Notes: a model not told the origin generated them from the letters alone. Counted from the first letter of the stretch, positions 43,258 through 52,887 are shown. The stretch is DNA of 62,152 nucleotides from SG8-39 sp041558415 (GCA_041558415.1 JBFFEY010000014.1:1-62152); one strand, 5' to 3'. A program made the numbers and translations.

Positions 43258-44418
43258 TCACTGCGTGATGAAGTCGCTCACCGTGCGCCACTTGCCGCCC
43301 TGGATCTGGCACAGTTTGGCACGGCCAGAGCCGAGGTGCTTGGTCGGCGTGAAGGTCTGCGCGTCGGCGCCGAACATGTCGCGTGGGTAGGTGAGCGAGT
43401 CGAGCGCCTTGACGAAGCTCTGCGTCGTCAGTTTCGGTCCGGCCTTCTCCGCGGCGGCCGCAAACAGCGAGATCGCGTTGTAGCCGTAGACCGCCGAAAT
43501 GTCGCCCTGCGCGTTGAACGCCTTCTGGTAGCGCGCCATCCAGTCGCGTACGTTCTTGGACGCGTCGTCGGGATACGGATAGTTGATCGTGCAGGCGCCA
43601 TAGAGACCCTCGGTCAGCCCCTTGGCGAGCACCGCGTTCAGATGATGATAGACCGCCGTGCTGCCGACGAACGTGGCGTTCAAGCCGAGCTTGCGCGCCG
43701 TTCCCATGGTGCCGATCGTCTCGCGGATGATCGTGCCCATGACGACGACGTCACAGCCCGCCGCTTTCATCTTCGCCACCTGGGAGGAGAAGTCGGTCGC
43801 GCCGCGCTTGAAGGTGGTGACTTCAACGTACTGCATGCCGAGCTCCTTGAGCCCGGTGACGCCGCCTTCGTAGACCTCCTTGCCGAAGTCGTCGTCCTGA
43901 TAGATTGCACAGGGCTTGCTGAACTTCTTCTCCTTGTGCAGCAGCTTCACCGCGGAACGGATCGCCTCGTAGTAGGGCGCGGCGAACGAGTATTTCAGCG
44001 GATGCAGCGGCTCGTACATCTGACGCGCGGCGGTGATCGGAAACAGATGCGGAACGCCTTTGTCGAGGATCAGCGGCATCGACGCCATCGCGGTCGGCGT
44101 GCCGAGCGCACCGACTACGGCGAACACCTTGTCGCGCTGGATCATCTTCTGCGCGGCGAGCACCGCCTTTTTCGGGTCGTAGCCGTGATCTTCCACCACC
44201 AGTCTCAGCTTGCGGCCGTTAATGCCGCCCTGCGCATTGATTTCGTCTATCCGCATGCGCATGCCATTCGCCGCCGGTTTGCCGAAAGCGACGATCGGGC
44301 CCGACAGGTCTTGTGCAGTGCCGAGAACGATTTCGGTCTTCGAGACGCCCTGGGTGGCGAACGCCGCGGGCGTCGCGCCCAGCGCGATCACGGCGGCTGC
44401 AATAATGCTCTTTTTCAT
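43258..44418 (-). CDS. ABC transporter substrate-binding protein, Liv/branched-chain amino acid type
   Basis: 386 residues with a Sec signal peptide (MKKSIIAAAVIALGATPAAFA) and a type I periplasmic-binding fold (Peripla_BP_6). TEIVLGTAQDLSGP, AANGMRMRIDEINAQGGINGRKLRLVVEDHGYDPKKA and VVGALGTPTAMA are family hallmarks. Despite the name, members next to acyl-CoA synthetases often bind aromatic or other carboxylic acids, so leucine/valine binding should not be assumed. It is the last gene of the Liv cluster, downstream of the acyl-CoA synthetase (73 bp). Confidence 0.92.
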   Translation of the reverse strand: MKKSIIAAAVIALGATPAAFATQGVSKTEIVLGTAQDLSGPIVAFGKPAANGMRMRIDEINAQGGINGRKLRLVVEDHGYDPKKAVLAAQKMIQRDKVFAVVGALGTPTAMASMPLILDKGVPHLFPITAARQMYEPLHPLKYSFAAPYYEAIRSAVKLLHKEKKFSKPCAIYQDDDFGKEVYEGGVTGLKELGMQYVEVTTFKRGATDFSSQVAKMKAAGCDVVVMGTIIRETIGTMGTARKLGLNATFVGSTAVYHHLNAVLAKGLTEGLYGACTINYPYPDDASKNVRDWMARYQKAFNAQGDISAVYGYNAISLFAAAAEKAGPKLTTQSFVKALDSLTYPRDMFGADAQTFTPTKHLGSGRAKLCQIQGGKWRTVSDFITQ

Positions 44419-44491
44419 GCTCCGGTCCCTCCTCGTTTGCGTTGCGCCGCTACTGTACTGGTCCGCCGCGATTCGCGCCAGCGCCGCCCGC

Positions 44492-46375
44492 TCAGGCCGC
44501 CTGGCGCGCATACATCGACTCGATCAGGTCGCGGTACTTCTCGTTCACCAGCTTGCGCTTGAGCTTCATGGTCGGGGTGAGTTCCTCGTCCTCGGCGCTC
44601 AGCTTGGTCTCGATCAGGCGGAAGGCCTTGACCTGCTCGACGCGCGCGAAATGCTGGTTCACCTTTCCGATCTCGTCCTGGATGAGCGCCTGGATCTCCG
44701 GCCGCCGGCACAGGCTGGCGTAATTGGAAAACGGGATTGCGTGATCCTGCGCATATTTTTCGACGTTCTCGTGATCGATCATGATCAGCGCGGTAAGGTA
44801 CGGGCGCCGGTCGCCGACCACCACGGCGTCGGTGATGTAGGGCGAGAACTTGAGCTGGTTTTCCCACTCCGAGGGCGTGATGTTCTTGCCGCCGGCGGTG
44901 ATGATGATGTCCTTCATGCGATCCGCAATGGTGAAGTAGCCCTCGGCATCGACCCGGCCGACGTCGCCGGTGTGCAGCCAGCCATCCTTCAGCGCCTCGG
45001 CGGTTTGCTCGGGCCGCTTGTAGTAGCCCATGAAAACCCCCGGACCGCGCACCAGCAGTTCACCTTCCGACGACAATCGGACTTCGTTCGGTGGCAGCGG
45101 GACTCCGATGGTCCCCGGCTTGACGGCGCCCATCGGATTGCAGGTTACGCCGCCGCAACACTCGGTCTGCCCCCAGGCTTCGGCCATCTCGAGACCGAGC
45201 GCCATGTACCAGCGCAACAGATCGGGTGAAATCGGCGCCGCGCCTGACAGCATGAGGCGCGCACGGTGCACGCCGATCGCTCTACGTACATTGTCTAGCA
45301 CCAGCAATCGGGCTAAGCGAAAAGCCAGGCGCAGCCACGCGGGTACCGGTCTGCGCGCCTCGCGCAGCGCCGCGACCCGGTAGCCGATGCCGATCGCAAC
45401 CTTGTAGGCCCACTGCTGCAGGCGGCTCGACTCCTTGAGCGCGATCAGCACGCCCGAGTAGAACTTCTCCCACACGCGCGGCACCGCGGTAAAAACGGTC
45501 GGCGCGATCTCGCGCACGTTCTCCGGCACGGTCTCGGGATTTTCGACAAAGTTCATGACCGAGCCGGTGTACAGCGCGTGGTACTCGCCGCCGATGCGCT
45601 CTACGATGTGACAGAGCGGCAGGAAACACATGCGCTCGTCGCGCGCGTCCTGCGGAAACGCCGTCTGGTAGGTCGCGAGCGTCGCCATGATGTTGGCGTG
45701 CGAGATCATCGCACCCTTCGGCTTGCCGGTGGTTCCCGAGGTGTACACCAGAATCGCAAGATCCTCGGCGCGCCGCAGGCCGATGCGGTGCCGCCACTCC
45801 TCGGGCTGTGCGGCATCCCGCTGCGCACCGAGCGCACGCAGCGCCTCGAGGCTCATGATCTGTGGATCGTCGAATCTGCGCAGCCCTTCCATGTCGCAGA
45901 CGATGATCTTTTTCAATGCCGGCAGGCGCGCGCGCACTTCGAGCACCTTGTCGAGCTGCTCCTCGTCCTCGACGAACACCAATACCGACCCCGAGTCGGC
46001 CAGCAGGTACTCGACCTGCGTCGGGGCGTCCGTCGGGTAGATGCCGTTCACCACGCCCGCCACGGTGAGCGTGCCAAGGTCCGCGTAGACCCACTCGCGG
46101 TTGGTGTTCGAAAGTATCGACACGACCTCGCCCGGCGCGTGGCCGAGTGCGACGAGCCCCATGCCGATCTCGCGCACGATGCGGCCGAGTCCGTCCCAGG
46201 TCACGCTGCGCCAGATGCCGAATTCCTTCTGCCGCAGGATGACCTGCGCGCCGCGCCGCTCGACGCCGCGCAGCAACAACTTCGGCACGGTGTCGATCTC
46301 GGGCCCCATGTCCGCCGGCTGCGCGCCGATGGGGAACGGGTTCGCGCTCAACGCCACTGCTTTTTCTTCTTCCAT
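44492..46375 (-). CDS. AMP-forming long-chain acyl-CoA synthetase family
   Basis: 627-residue ANL-superfamily ligase activating a carboxylic acid to acyl-CoA via acyl-AMP. P-loop-like motif ILVYTSGTTGKPKGAMISH, AWGQTEC, DGWLHTGDVGRVDAEGYFTIADRMKD and the C-terminal catalytic Lys region LTPTMKLKRKLVNEKY are present. The protein length and N-terminus match the long-chain/FadD15-like group. Its start overlaps livF by 28 bp, so it is in the Liv operon; the likely logic is import of an acid followed at once by CoA activation. ATG 46375 is preferred. Confidence 0.93.
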   Translation of the reverse strand: MEEEKAVALSANPFPIGAQPADMGPEIDTVPKLLLRGVERRGAQVILRQKEFGIWRSVTWDGLGRIVREIGMGLVALGHAPGEVVSILSNTNREWVYADLGTLTVAGVVNGIYPTDAPTQVEYLLADSGSVLVFVEDEEQLDKVLEVRARLPALKKIIVCDMEGLRRFDDPQIMSLEALRALGAQRDAAQPEEWRHRIGLRRAEDLAILVYTSGTTGKPKGAMISHANIMATLATYQTAFPQDARDERMCFLPLCHIVERIGGEYHALYTGSVMNFVENPETVPENVREIAPTVFTAVPRVWEKFYSGVLIALKESSRLQQWAYKVAIGIGYRVAALREARRPVPAWLRLAFRLARLLVLDNVRRAIGVHRARLMLSGAAPISPDLLRWYMALGLEMAEAWGQTECCGGVTCNPMGAVKPGTIGVPLPPNEVRLSSEGELLVRGPGVFMGYYKRPEQTAEALKDGWLHTGDVGRVDAEGYFTIADRMKDIIITAGGKNITPSEWENQLKFSPYITDAVVVGDRRPYLTALIMIDHENVEKYAQDHAIPFSNYASLCRRPEIQALIQDEIGKVNQHFARVEQVKAFRLIETKLSAEDEELTPTMKLKRKLVNEKYRDLIESMYARQAA

Positions 46376-47121
46376 CGCCGCTTGCCTCTCACGCCCTCGT
46401 TCTTTACGCCGAGATAGAACTCGCGGATATCCGCCTTTTGGGCGAGCCGGGCGCAACTGTCTTGCATTACGATCCGACCGACTTCCAGCACGTAGCCCCA
46501 GTCCGCGATCTTGAGCGCCATATGCGCATTCTGCTCCACCAGCAGGATGGTGGTGCCGCGCTCGCGGTTGATACGTACGATGATCTCGAAGATCTCGCGC
46601 GTGAGCTTGGGGGAAAGACCCAGACTCGGCTCGTCCATCAGCATCACCTGCGGCTTGGCGAGCAGCGCGCGCGCAATGACCAGCATCTGCTGCTGGCCGC
46701 CGGAGAGCTGGCCGGCCTCCTGCTGCGCGCGCTCGCGCAGCACCGGAAAGTAGCCGAACACCGTCTCGAGATCGCGTGCCACGCCCTGCGCGTCGCGCCG
46801 CGTGTAGGCGCCCATGCGCAGGTTGTCCTCTACCGAGAGCAGCGGGAAGACCTCGCGCCCCTCGGGTACCTGCACCACGCCGGCGCGCACCACCCAGTCC
46901 GGCGCGCGCCCCTGGATCTCTTCGCCGCGCAGCTTCACCTGGCCCTTCTGCGGGTCGATGATGCCGGAGATGGTCCTCAGGATGGTCGACTTGCCTGCGC
47001 CGTTGGCGCCAAGCACGGTGACGATGCGGCCCTCGGGCACGGCGAGGCTCACGCCGCGCAGCGCCTGCACCGGACCGTATGCGGACTCGACGTTGGCGAG
47101 CTCGAGCACCGGTTGCGCCAT
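46348..47121 (-). CDS. livF: Liv-type ABC transporter ATP-binding protein (LivF)
   Basis: 257 residues. Walker A GANGAGKST, Q-loop region, signature QLSGGQQQML, Walker B VMLMDEPSLGLSP and the switch His region (LVEQNAHMA) are intact. YLGVKNEGV near the C-terminus is followed by a very basic tail (GKRRWKKKKQWR) overlapping the acyl-CoA synthetase start. Two bases separate it from livG. Together with LivG it powers the LivHM permease. Confidence 0.94.
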   Translation of the reverse strand: MAQPVLELANVESAYGPVQALRGVSLAVPEGRIVTVLGANGAGKSTILRTISGIIDPQKGQVKLRGEEIQGRAPDWVVRAGVVQVPEGREVFPLLSVEDNLRMGAYTRRDAQGVARDLETVFGYFPVLRERAQQEAGQLSGGQQQMLVIARALLAKPQVMLMDEPSLGLSPKLTREIFEIIVRINRERGTTILLVEQNAHMALKIADWGYVLEVGRIVMQDSCARLAQKADIREFYLGVKNEGVRGKRRWKKKKQWR

Positions 47122-47123
47122 GT

Positions 47124-47888
47124 TCAGTCCTCGCCCCCCAGGTAGGCCTCGATCACCGCCGGGTGCGACTGCACCTCTGCCGGCGCGCCTTGCGCGATGG
47201 GCCGGCCCTCGTTCAGCGCCAGCACGCGGTCCGAGACCCGTGCCACCAGGCTCATGTCGTGCTCGACCATCAGCACCGTGATGCCGAGATCGTTCCTGAT
47301 GTCCTCGATCCAGAACGCCATGTCATCGGTCTCCTCCGGATTCAGCCCGGAAGACGGTTCGTCGAGCAGCAGCAGGCGCGGCTCGGTGGCGAGCGCGCGC
47401 GCCAGCTCGATCACCTTGCGCACCCCGTACGGCAGGCCGGCCACCAGGCTGTCGCGGTAGTGCGCCAGGTCGAGGAAATCGATCACCTTCTCCACCGCCT
47501 CGCGCTGCGCCAGCTCGGCGCGGCGCACGCCCGGCGTGAACAGCAGTTCCTGCCACAGCGTGCTGCGGCGGTGGCGGTGCCGGCCGATGAGCAGGTTCTG
47601 CAGTACGGTCGCGTGCTCGAACAGCTCGATGTTCTGGAAGGTGCGCGCGATGCCAAGCTCGGCGACGCGGTGCGGCGCGAACCCGGTGAGATCGCGCCCG
47701 TCGAGGCGGATGCGCCCGCTGCTCGCGGGATAGATCAGCCCGATGAGGTTGAAAATGGTCGTCTTGCCGGCACCGTTCGGTCCGATGATGGTGAACACCT
47801 CGCCCGGCTTGAGGGCGAAGGAGACGCCGTCGACCGCGCGCACGCCGCCAAAACTGATACCGAGGTTCTCGACTTCAAAAAAACTCAT
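47124..47888 (-). CDS. livG: Liv-type ABC transporter ATP-binding protein (LivG)
   Basis: 254 residues. Walker A GPNGAGKTT, ARTFQNIELF (Q-loop), a signature region altered to LPYGVRKVIELARALA rather than LSGGQ (as is normal in LivG proteins), Walker B LLLLDEPSSGLNPEE and EHDMSLV. ATG 47888 overlaps the livM stop (ATGA). C-terminal YLGGED is typical. Confidence 0.94.
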   Translation of the reverse strand: MSFFEVENLGISFGGVRAVDGVSFALKPGEVFTIIGPNGAGKTTIFNLIGLIYPASSGRIRLDGRDLTGFAPHRVAELGIARTFQNIELFEHATVLQNLLIGRHRHRRSTLWQELLFTPGVRRAELAQREAVEKVIDFLDLAHYRDSLVAGLPYGVRKVIELARALATEPRLLLLDEPSSGLNPEETDDMAFWIEDIRNDLGITVLMVEHDMSLVARVSDRVLALNEGRPIAQGAPAEVQSHPAVIEAYLGGED

Positions 47889-48958
47889 CGCAGGCGCTCG
47901 GATTTGGCGTAGGCCTTCTGGCGCCGGAACATGCCGCGGCGGTAGAAGGGAAACAGCTGGAGGTAGGTGCGGATCTTCAGCCAGCGGCCGTAAAGACCCA
48001 TGGGCTCGAAGATGATGAAACCGATCAGCACCAGGCCGAACACCACCGTCTGCATGCCCGATGCCGCGATACCCATCGGCAGCCAGTCCTTGGCGATGGC
48101 GAGGGCCTGCGGCAGGAAGATGATGAACGCCGCGCCGAGCACCGCGCCATGCAGAAAGCCGACGCCGCCGAGAATCACGATGGTCAGCATTTCGATCGAC
48201 TGGAACAGGCCGAACTGCTCGGGCGACAGAAACGCGATTTTGTGCGCATACAGTGCACCGGCAATGCCGGTGATCGCCGCCGACAGCCCGAAGGACATCG
48301 TCTTGTACTTGGCCAGATTGACCCCCATGCAGCTCGCCGAAATCTCGGAGTCGCGGATGGCGGCGAACGCCCGGCCCGTCGGCGAGCGCAGCAGGTTGAT
48401 CATGCCGAAGCACACCAGCACCGCCAGCGCCAGGCAGAGGTAATAGAACGCGGCCGGCGATTCGATCTCCTGGCCGAGCAGCACTGCCGGCTTGACGAGC
48501 AGTCCGGCGTTGCCGCCGGTGAGGCCTTCCCAGCGCGCGATGATCTCCTCGACGATGACGTTGAAGGCGAGGGTGGCAATTGCCAGATAGATGCCCTTCA
48601 GGCGCAGCGCCGGCAGCCCGACGATCACGCCGACCGCCCCTGCAAAGACCGCTGCCGCGGGCAGTGATACGAGAAACGGCACGCCCTTGGCCTGCAGCAG
48701 GCCTTCGGTATACGCCCCCACGGCGAGGAAGGCCGCGTGGCCGAGCGAAATCTGCCCGGTGAAGCCGACCAGCAGCATCAGGCCGAAGCCGACGATCGCG
48801 TAGATGGCGATGAATTGCAGCTGCGTCAGCAGGTATTCGCCGGCGAACGCCGGCGCGGCGATCAGCAGGACGAGCAGCAGTCCGTACCAGAAAAGGTGCC
48901 CGCCATGCTTGGCAATGCGGACGTCCTGTGCGTAATCGGTTTTGAAAACGAAGCGCAT
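47885..48958 (-). CDS. livM: Liv-type ABC transporter permease (LivM)
   Basis: 357 residues, about 9-10 membrane helices. GQISLGHAAFLAVGAYTEGLL and ALRLKGIYLAIATLAFNVIVEEII are the LivM signatures, and the cytoplasmic EAA-like segment AIRDSEISASCMGVNLAKYK contacts the ATPases. The C-terminal tail (KIRTYLQLFPFYRRGMFRRQ) is basic and cytoplasmic. Six bases after livH. Confidence 0.94.
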   Translation of the reverse strand: MRFVFKTDYAQDVRIAKHGGHLFWYGLLLVLLIAAPAFAGEYLLTQLQFIAIYAIVGFGLMLLVGFTGQISLGHAAFLAVGAYTEGLLQAKGVPFLVSLPAAAVFAGAVGVIVGLPALRLKGIYLAIATLAFNVIVEEIIARWEGLTGGNAGLLVKPAVLLGQEIESPAAFYYLCLALAVLVCFGMINLLRSPTGRAFAAIRDSEISASCMGVNLAKYKTMSFGLSAAITGIAGALYAHKIAFLSPEQFGLFQSIEMLTIVILGGVGFLHGAVLGAAFIIFLPQALAIAKDWLPMGIAASGMQTVVFGLVLIGFIIFEPMGLYGRWLKIRTYLQLFPFYRRGMFRRQKAYAKSERLR

Positions 48959-48964
48959 CGGCCA

Positions 48965-49843
48965 CTACACCTTCTTCATCGTCGTCTCGCCGAAGATGCC
49001 CGACGGTCGCACCAGCAGCACGACGAGCACCACGACATAGGCCGCGACGTCCTTGAATCCTTCCGGCAAATAGCGCCCGGCGAGCGCCTCGACGACGCCG
49101 ATGATCAGACCGCCGACGATGGCGCCCGGCACGCTGCCGAAGCCGCCCAGCACTGCGGCTGGAAACGCCTTTAGGCCGATGAAGCCCATGTTCGAGTGCA
49201 CGAAGGTCATCGGCGCAAGCAGGATGCCGGCGAAGGTCGCGACCGCGGCCGACAGGCCCCAGATCAGCATGTTGATGCGCCGCACCGGGATGCCCATGTA
49301 ATACGCGGCGAGCTGGTTCTGCGAGCTCGCCTGCATCGCGACGCCCAGCTTGGAGAAACGGAAGAACAGGTACAGCACGAGGCAAAGCGCGGCCGTCATC
49401 CCGATCACCGCGAGCTCCTGCAGGGCGATCACGGCGCCGCCGACGTTCAGCACCTTCTGGCCGAACGGCGTCGACAGCGCATAGGTCTCGGTGCCCCAGC
49501 CCGGCGTCATGGTGACCACCCCGCGCAGCACGTAGCCGACGCCGATGGTGATCATGACAACCGTGAAGGCGGGATGACCGAGCACCGGGCGGATGACGAT
49601 GCGCTCGATCACCATCCCGACGATCGCCATCACCGCCGCAGCGAACACGATCACCGCCCAGTACGGCAGGCCGATGACGGTACCACCGGTCAGCGCAAAG
49701 AACGCGCCGAGCATCATCAGGTCGCCCTGCGCGAAATTGACCGTCTCGGTCGCCTTGTAGATCAGCACGAAGCCGAGCGCGACCAGCGCGTACACGCAGC
49801 CCTGTGCGGACCCCGCGAGCAGCATCTGCACGAACTGGATCAT
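48965..49843 (-). CDS. livH: Liv-type ABC transporter permease (LivH)
   Basis: 292 residues, about 8 membrane helices. LLAGSAQGCVYALVALGFVLIYKATETVNFAQGDLMMLGAF-type N-terminal region (FAQGDLMMLGAFFA) and the segment AVLGGFGSVPGAIVGGLIIG are diagnostic. First gene of the minus-strand transport operon, with GGAAAGG just before ATG 49843. The divergent TetR gene begins 90 bp away, with a dyad operator candidate between them. Confidence 0.94.
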   Translation of the reverse strand: MIQFVQMLLAGSAQGCVYALVALGFVLIYKATETVNFAQGDLMMLGAFFALTGGTVIGLPYWAVIVFAAAVMAIVGMVIERIVIRPVLGHPAFTVVMITIGVGYVLRGVVTMTPGWGTETYALSTPFGQKVLNVGGAVIALQELAVIGMTAALCLVLYLFFRFSKLGVAMQASSQNQLAAYYMGIPVRRINMLIWGLSAAVATFAGILLAPMTFVHSNMGFIGLKAFPAAVLGGFGSVPGAIVGGLIIGVVEALAGRYLPEGFKDVAAYVVVLVVLLVRPSGIFGETTMKKV

Positions 49844-49890
49844 CCTTTCCCCTCGCTGGACGGCGGCGCGATTCTAGCGCAGCGCCAACC

Positions 49891-49902
49891 AAGCAATTGC
49901 TT
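49891..49902. promoter_or_regulatory. Putative TetR operator between livH and the TetR gene
   Basis: Perfect 12-bp dyad AAGCAATTGCTT, 48 bp from the livH start and 32 bp from the tetR start. It shares AAGCA-nn-TGCTT with the palindrome at 35392-35413. Its position suits repression of both divergent genes. Confidence 0.62.
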
Positions 49903-49933
49903 TCCGCACCACCGCCGCCTAGACTCGCGCCGC

Positions 49934-50593
49934 ATGCCGCGCACGGCCCCGACACGACGCAGGCAATCCCCGCGGCACAAGCACCCGGGCCCACCGAAGC
50001 CGCGCCTTCGGCGCGGGCGTGGCGATGCGAACCGGCGCGACGCGCTGCTGCGCGTCTGCGCCCGCCTGTTCCGGGAGAAGGGCTTCGACGGCACGACGAT
50101 CCGCGACATCTCGAAGGCCGCCGACATGCACTCGGGCAGCCCGTTCTACCACTTCAAGGACAAGCAGGCCATGCTGGTCGCGGTGATGGAACAGGGGCTG
50201 GTCGAGGGCCTGCGCAAGACCGAGGCGGTAATGGCGCTCGACCTGCCGCCCCGCGAGAAATTCGCGCGCATGGTCCGCGCGCACCTCGACACCATCTTCG
50301 GGCGCGGCAACGATTTCATACCGGTGCTGCTCTACGACTGGCGCTCGGTGACGCCCGCCAATCGCGCGCGCATCATCGCGCTGCGCGACCGCTATGACGA
50401 ACTCTGGCAGCGCATGGTCGACGCGCTCGCCGCGGCCGGGCTGCTGCGCGGCGATCGCGCCCTCGCCCGCCTGCTCGTGCTCGGTGCCATCAACTGGAGC
50501 GCGAAGTGGTACCGGCCCGGAGGGCGCGCCTCGCTCGAGCAGCTCGCGCACTCCGCGGTCGAGCTTTTCCTTCACGCGCCCCCGAAGCGCTGA
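49934..50593 (+). CDS. TetR/AcrR-family transcriptional regulator
   Basis: 219 residues. A basic, Arg/Pro-rich N-terminal tail (1-32) precedes a TetR helix-turn-helix: LLRVCARLFREKGFDGTTIRDISKAADMHSGSPFYHFKDKQAML (split here as ARLFREKGFDGTTIRDI and MHSGSPFYHFKDK). The C-terminal ligand domain is KstR2/FadR-like in appearance. ATG 49934 gives the complete domain. Probably represses the divergent Liv/acyl-CoA synthetase operon, with an acyl-CoA as plausible inducer (inference from context). Confidence 0.92.
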   Translation: MPRTAPTRRRQSPRHKHPGPPKPRLRRGRGDANRRDALLRVCARLFREKGFDGTTIRDISKAADMHSGSPFYHFKDKQAMLVAVMEQGLVEGLRKTEAVMALDLPPREKFARMVRAHLDTIFGRGNDFIPVLLYDWRSVTPANRARIIALRDRYDELWQRMVDALAAAGLLRGDRALARLLVLGAINWSAKWYRPGGRASLEQLAHSAVELFLHAPPKR

Positions 50594-50698
50594 GCGCTCA
50601 GGCGGCACTCGATCCGGGGCTCGCCCGCGCGACCGCCACACTCGTTCAGCGTCGCGAGCCCCGCAAGCGCGTCGCGCGCGGCGCCGACCGCCACCGCC

Positions 50699-51472
50699 TC
50701 AGCTCTTCAGCTTCTTCGCCGCATCCAGAATCGGACCGAGCACATCCATCGGCAGCGGGAACACGATGGTCGAGCTCTTGTCGCCGGCGATCTGGGTCAG
50801 CGTCTGCAGGTATCTGAGCTGCATCGCCTCGGGGCGTTGCGACAGCATGTTCGCCGCCTCGAGCAGCTTCTCGGAAGCCTGCTGCTCGCCCTCGGCGTGG
50901 ATGATCTTCGCGCGCCGCGCGCGCTCGGCCTCGGCCTGCTGCGCGATCGCGCGCACCATCGTGTCGTTCAGGTCGACGTGCTTGATCTCGACGTTCGAGA
51001 CTTTGATGCCCCAGGCGTCCGTCTGCTGATCGAGCACCGACTGGATGTCGGTGTTCAGCTTGTCGCGCTCGGATAGCATCTCGTCGAGCTCGTGCTTGCC
51101 GAGCACGGAGCGCAGCGTGGTCTGCGCCAGCTGGCTGGTCGCGTCCATGAAGTTCATGACCTGGATGATCGAAAGCTGCGGGTCGACAACGCGGAAATAC
51201 ACCACCGCGTTCACCTTCACCGAGACGTTGTCACGCGAGATGACGTCCTGCGTCGGCACGTCGAGCACGATGGTGCGCAGATCGACGCGCACCATCTGCT
51301 GGATGCCCGGGATCACGATGATGATGCCGGGGCCCTTGACGCGCTGGAAGCGCCCGAGCAGGAACACCACACCGCGCTCGTACTCGCGCAGGATCTTGAT
51401 CGAAGCCGCGATCAGGATGATGACCAGCACCAACCCGCCGATCCAGAAATTGAAGTCGAAATTGAAGATCAT
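50699..51472 (-). CDS. Slipin (stomatin/prohibitin-family SPFH protein)
   Basis: 257 residues. One N-terminal membrane helix (about 8-27), then the SPFH domain with REYERGVVFLLGRF, GPGIIIVIPGIQQM, TQDVISRDNVSVKVNAVVYFRV and a long coiled-coil-forming stretch (AQQAEAERARRAKIIHAEGEQQASEKL). Forms oligomeric membrane scaffolds. It follows the NfeD gene by 2 nt on the same strand; NfeD-slipin operons are a widely conserved pair in which the NfeD protease can cleave its slipin partner. Confidence 0.93.
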   Translation of the reverse strand: MIFNFDFNFWIGGLVLVIILIAASIKILREYERGVVFLLGRFQRVKGPGIIIVIPGIQQMVRVDLRTIVLDVPTQDVISRDNVSVKVNAVVYFRVVDPQLSIIQVMNFMDATSQLAQTTLRSVLGKHELDEMLSERDKLNTDIQSVLDQQTDAWGIKVSNVEIKHVDLNDTMVRAIAQQAEAERARRAKIIHAEGEQQASEKLLEAANMLSQRPEAMQLRYLQTLTQIAGDKSSTIVFPLPMDVLGPILDAAKKLKS

Positions 51473-51474
51473 CG

Positions 51475-52887
51475 TCAGCCTCCACTCGTTTTTGTGGTCC
51501 CTGGCTCCACCGTCAGGACCAGGCCCTGCATGCCGGTCACGCGTACCGCCTCGCCGGCGCGCATCGCGCCCGCGGCGCGCACCCGCCAGCGCTCGCCATG
51601 CACGCGCGCCCAGCCCTCGCTCTCGAAGTCCTCGAGGACCTCGCCGAGGGCGCCGATCATGTCCTCGCGACCGCTCACCACGGGCCGCCTGCGCCCGCGG
51701 ACCAACATGCCGACGACGAGGAACAGGAATCCCGCGCTCGCGGCCGCAACCCCGCCGATCAGCGTGTACGGGATCGAAAAGCCCGGTGCCTTCTCGCCGT
51801 CGAACAGGATCACCGAGCCGATGATGAACGCAACCAGCCCGCCCACGCCCAAGGCGCCGAACGACGGCGTGAAGGCCTCCGCCACCATGAAGGCGATGCC
51901 GAGCACGATCAGCGCGAGGCCGGCGTAATTCACCGGCAGCATGTGGAAGGCATACATCGCGATGAGCAGGCAGATCGCGCCGACGACCCCGGGCAGGATG
52001 AGCCCGGGATTGGAGAACTCGAAGATCAAGGCGTAGATGCCGATCAGCACCAGCATGTACGCCACGCTCGGGTTGGTCAGCACGCTGAGCACGCGCGTAC
52101 GCCAGTCGGGCTCGATCGTCTCCGCGGTGACCCCGGCGGTCTGCAGCGTCCGCGTCTCGCTGCCGACCTTGACCGTGCGGCCGTCGAGCGCCTTGAGCAG
52201 CGCCGGCACGTCGTCCGCGACGACATCGATGACGTTGATCTTGAGGGCTTCCTCCGCCGGCAGGCTCACCGCTTCGCGCACCGCGCGCTCAGCCCAGTCC
52301 GCATTGCGTCCGCGCAGCTGCGCCAGGCCGCGGATGTAGGCCGCTGCGTCATGGGTCACCTTGCGCATCATGGCGTCGGCCGGAACCGGCGCCTTGTCGG
52401 CCTCCTTGTCGCCGTCCTTCTTGGCGTCGTCGGGTTTCTTCGCCGGCTGCGTGCCGGGCACCGAAGGCGCGCCGATCGCCACTGGCGAGGCGGCGCCGAG
52501 ATTGGTCGCCGGCGCCATCGCGGCGATGTGGCTCGCGTACAGAATGAACGTGCCGGCGCTTGCCGCGCGCGCGCCATTCGGGGCGACAAAGCTGGCGACG
52601 GGCACCGGCGACGCCAGGATGTCCTTGATGATCGCCCGCATCGAGGTGTCCAGACCGCCGGGCGTGTCCATGCGCAGGATGACGAGTTGCGCCTTGTCGC
52701 GCGCCGCGCGTTCGAGCCCCTTTTTGACGAAATCCGCGCTCGCCGGGCCGATCGCCCCGTCGAGCGGCAAGACGAAGACCGGACCTTGCGCCGCGAGTGC
52801 CGGCAGCGCCGCGCACAGCCACGCCGCGGCGAGCCACGCAAACCGGCGAATACCCCCACCGACGCTCCGGGATCCCTGCCGCACCAT
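51475..52887 (-). CDS. NfeD family membrane-bound serine protease (NfeD1b, long form)
   Basis: 470 residues: signal peptide (about 14-33), ClpP-class protease domain (35-240), four to five membrane helices (about 265-400) and a C-terminal OB-fold NfeD domain (405-470). Catalytic Ser is S110 in GARAASAGTF; the Lys partner is probably K176 in MMRKVTHDAAAYI, a Ser-Lys dyad as in archaeal 1510-N. The linker 145-170 is Lys/Asp-rich. A TATAGT hexamer on the minus strand (52893-52898) lies only five bases before ATG 52887, so either the transcript is leaderless or translation starts further in. Confidence 0.93.
   Translation of the reverse strand: MVRQGSRSVGGGIRRFAWLAAAWLCAALPALAAQGPVFVLPLDGAIGPASADFVKKGLERAARDKAQLVILRMDTPGGLDTSMRAIIKDILASPVPVASFVAPNGARAASAGTFILYASHIAAMAPATNLGAASPVAIGAPSVPGTQPAKKPDDAKKDGDKEADKAPVPADAMMRKVTHDAAAYIRGLAQLRGRNADWAERAVREAVSLPAEEALKINVIDVVADDVPALLKALDGRTVKVGSETRTLQTAGVTAETIEPDWRTRVLSVLTNPSVAYMLVLIGIYALIFEFSNPGLILPGVVGAICLLIAMYAFHMLPVNYAGLALIVLGIAFMVAEAFTPSFGALGVGGLVAFIIGSVILFDGEKAPGFSIPYTLIGGVAAASAGFLFLVVGMLVRGRRRPVVSGREDMIGALGEVLEDFESEGWARVHGERWRVRAAGAMRAGEAVRVTGMQGLVLTVEPGTTKTSGG

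Noticed and set aside
49196..49933. Long 5' extension of the TetR gene frame across livH
   Set aside because: It is antisense to livH; the TetR domain begins after ATG 49934.
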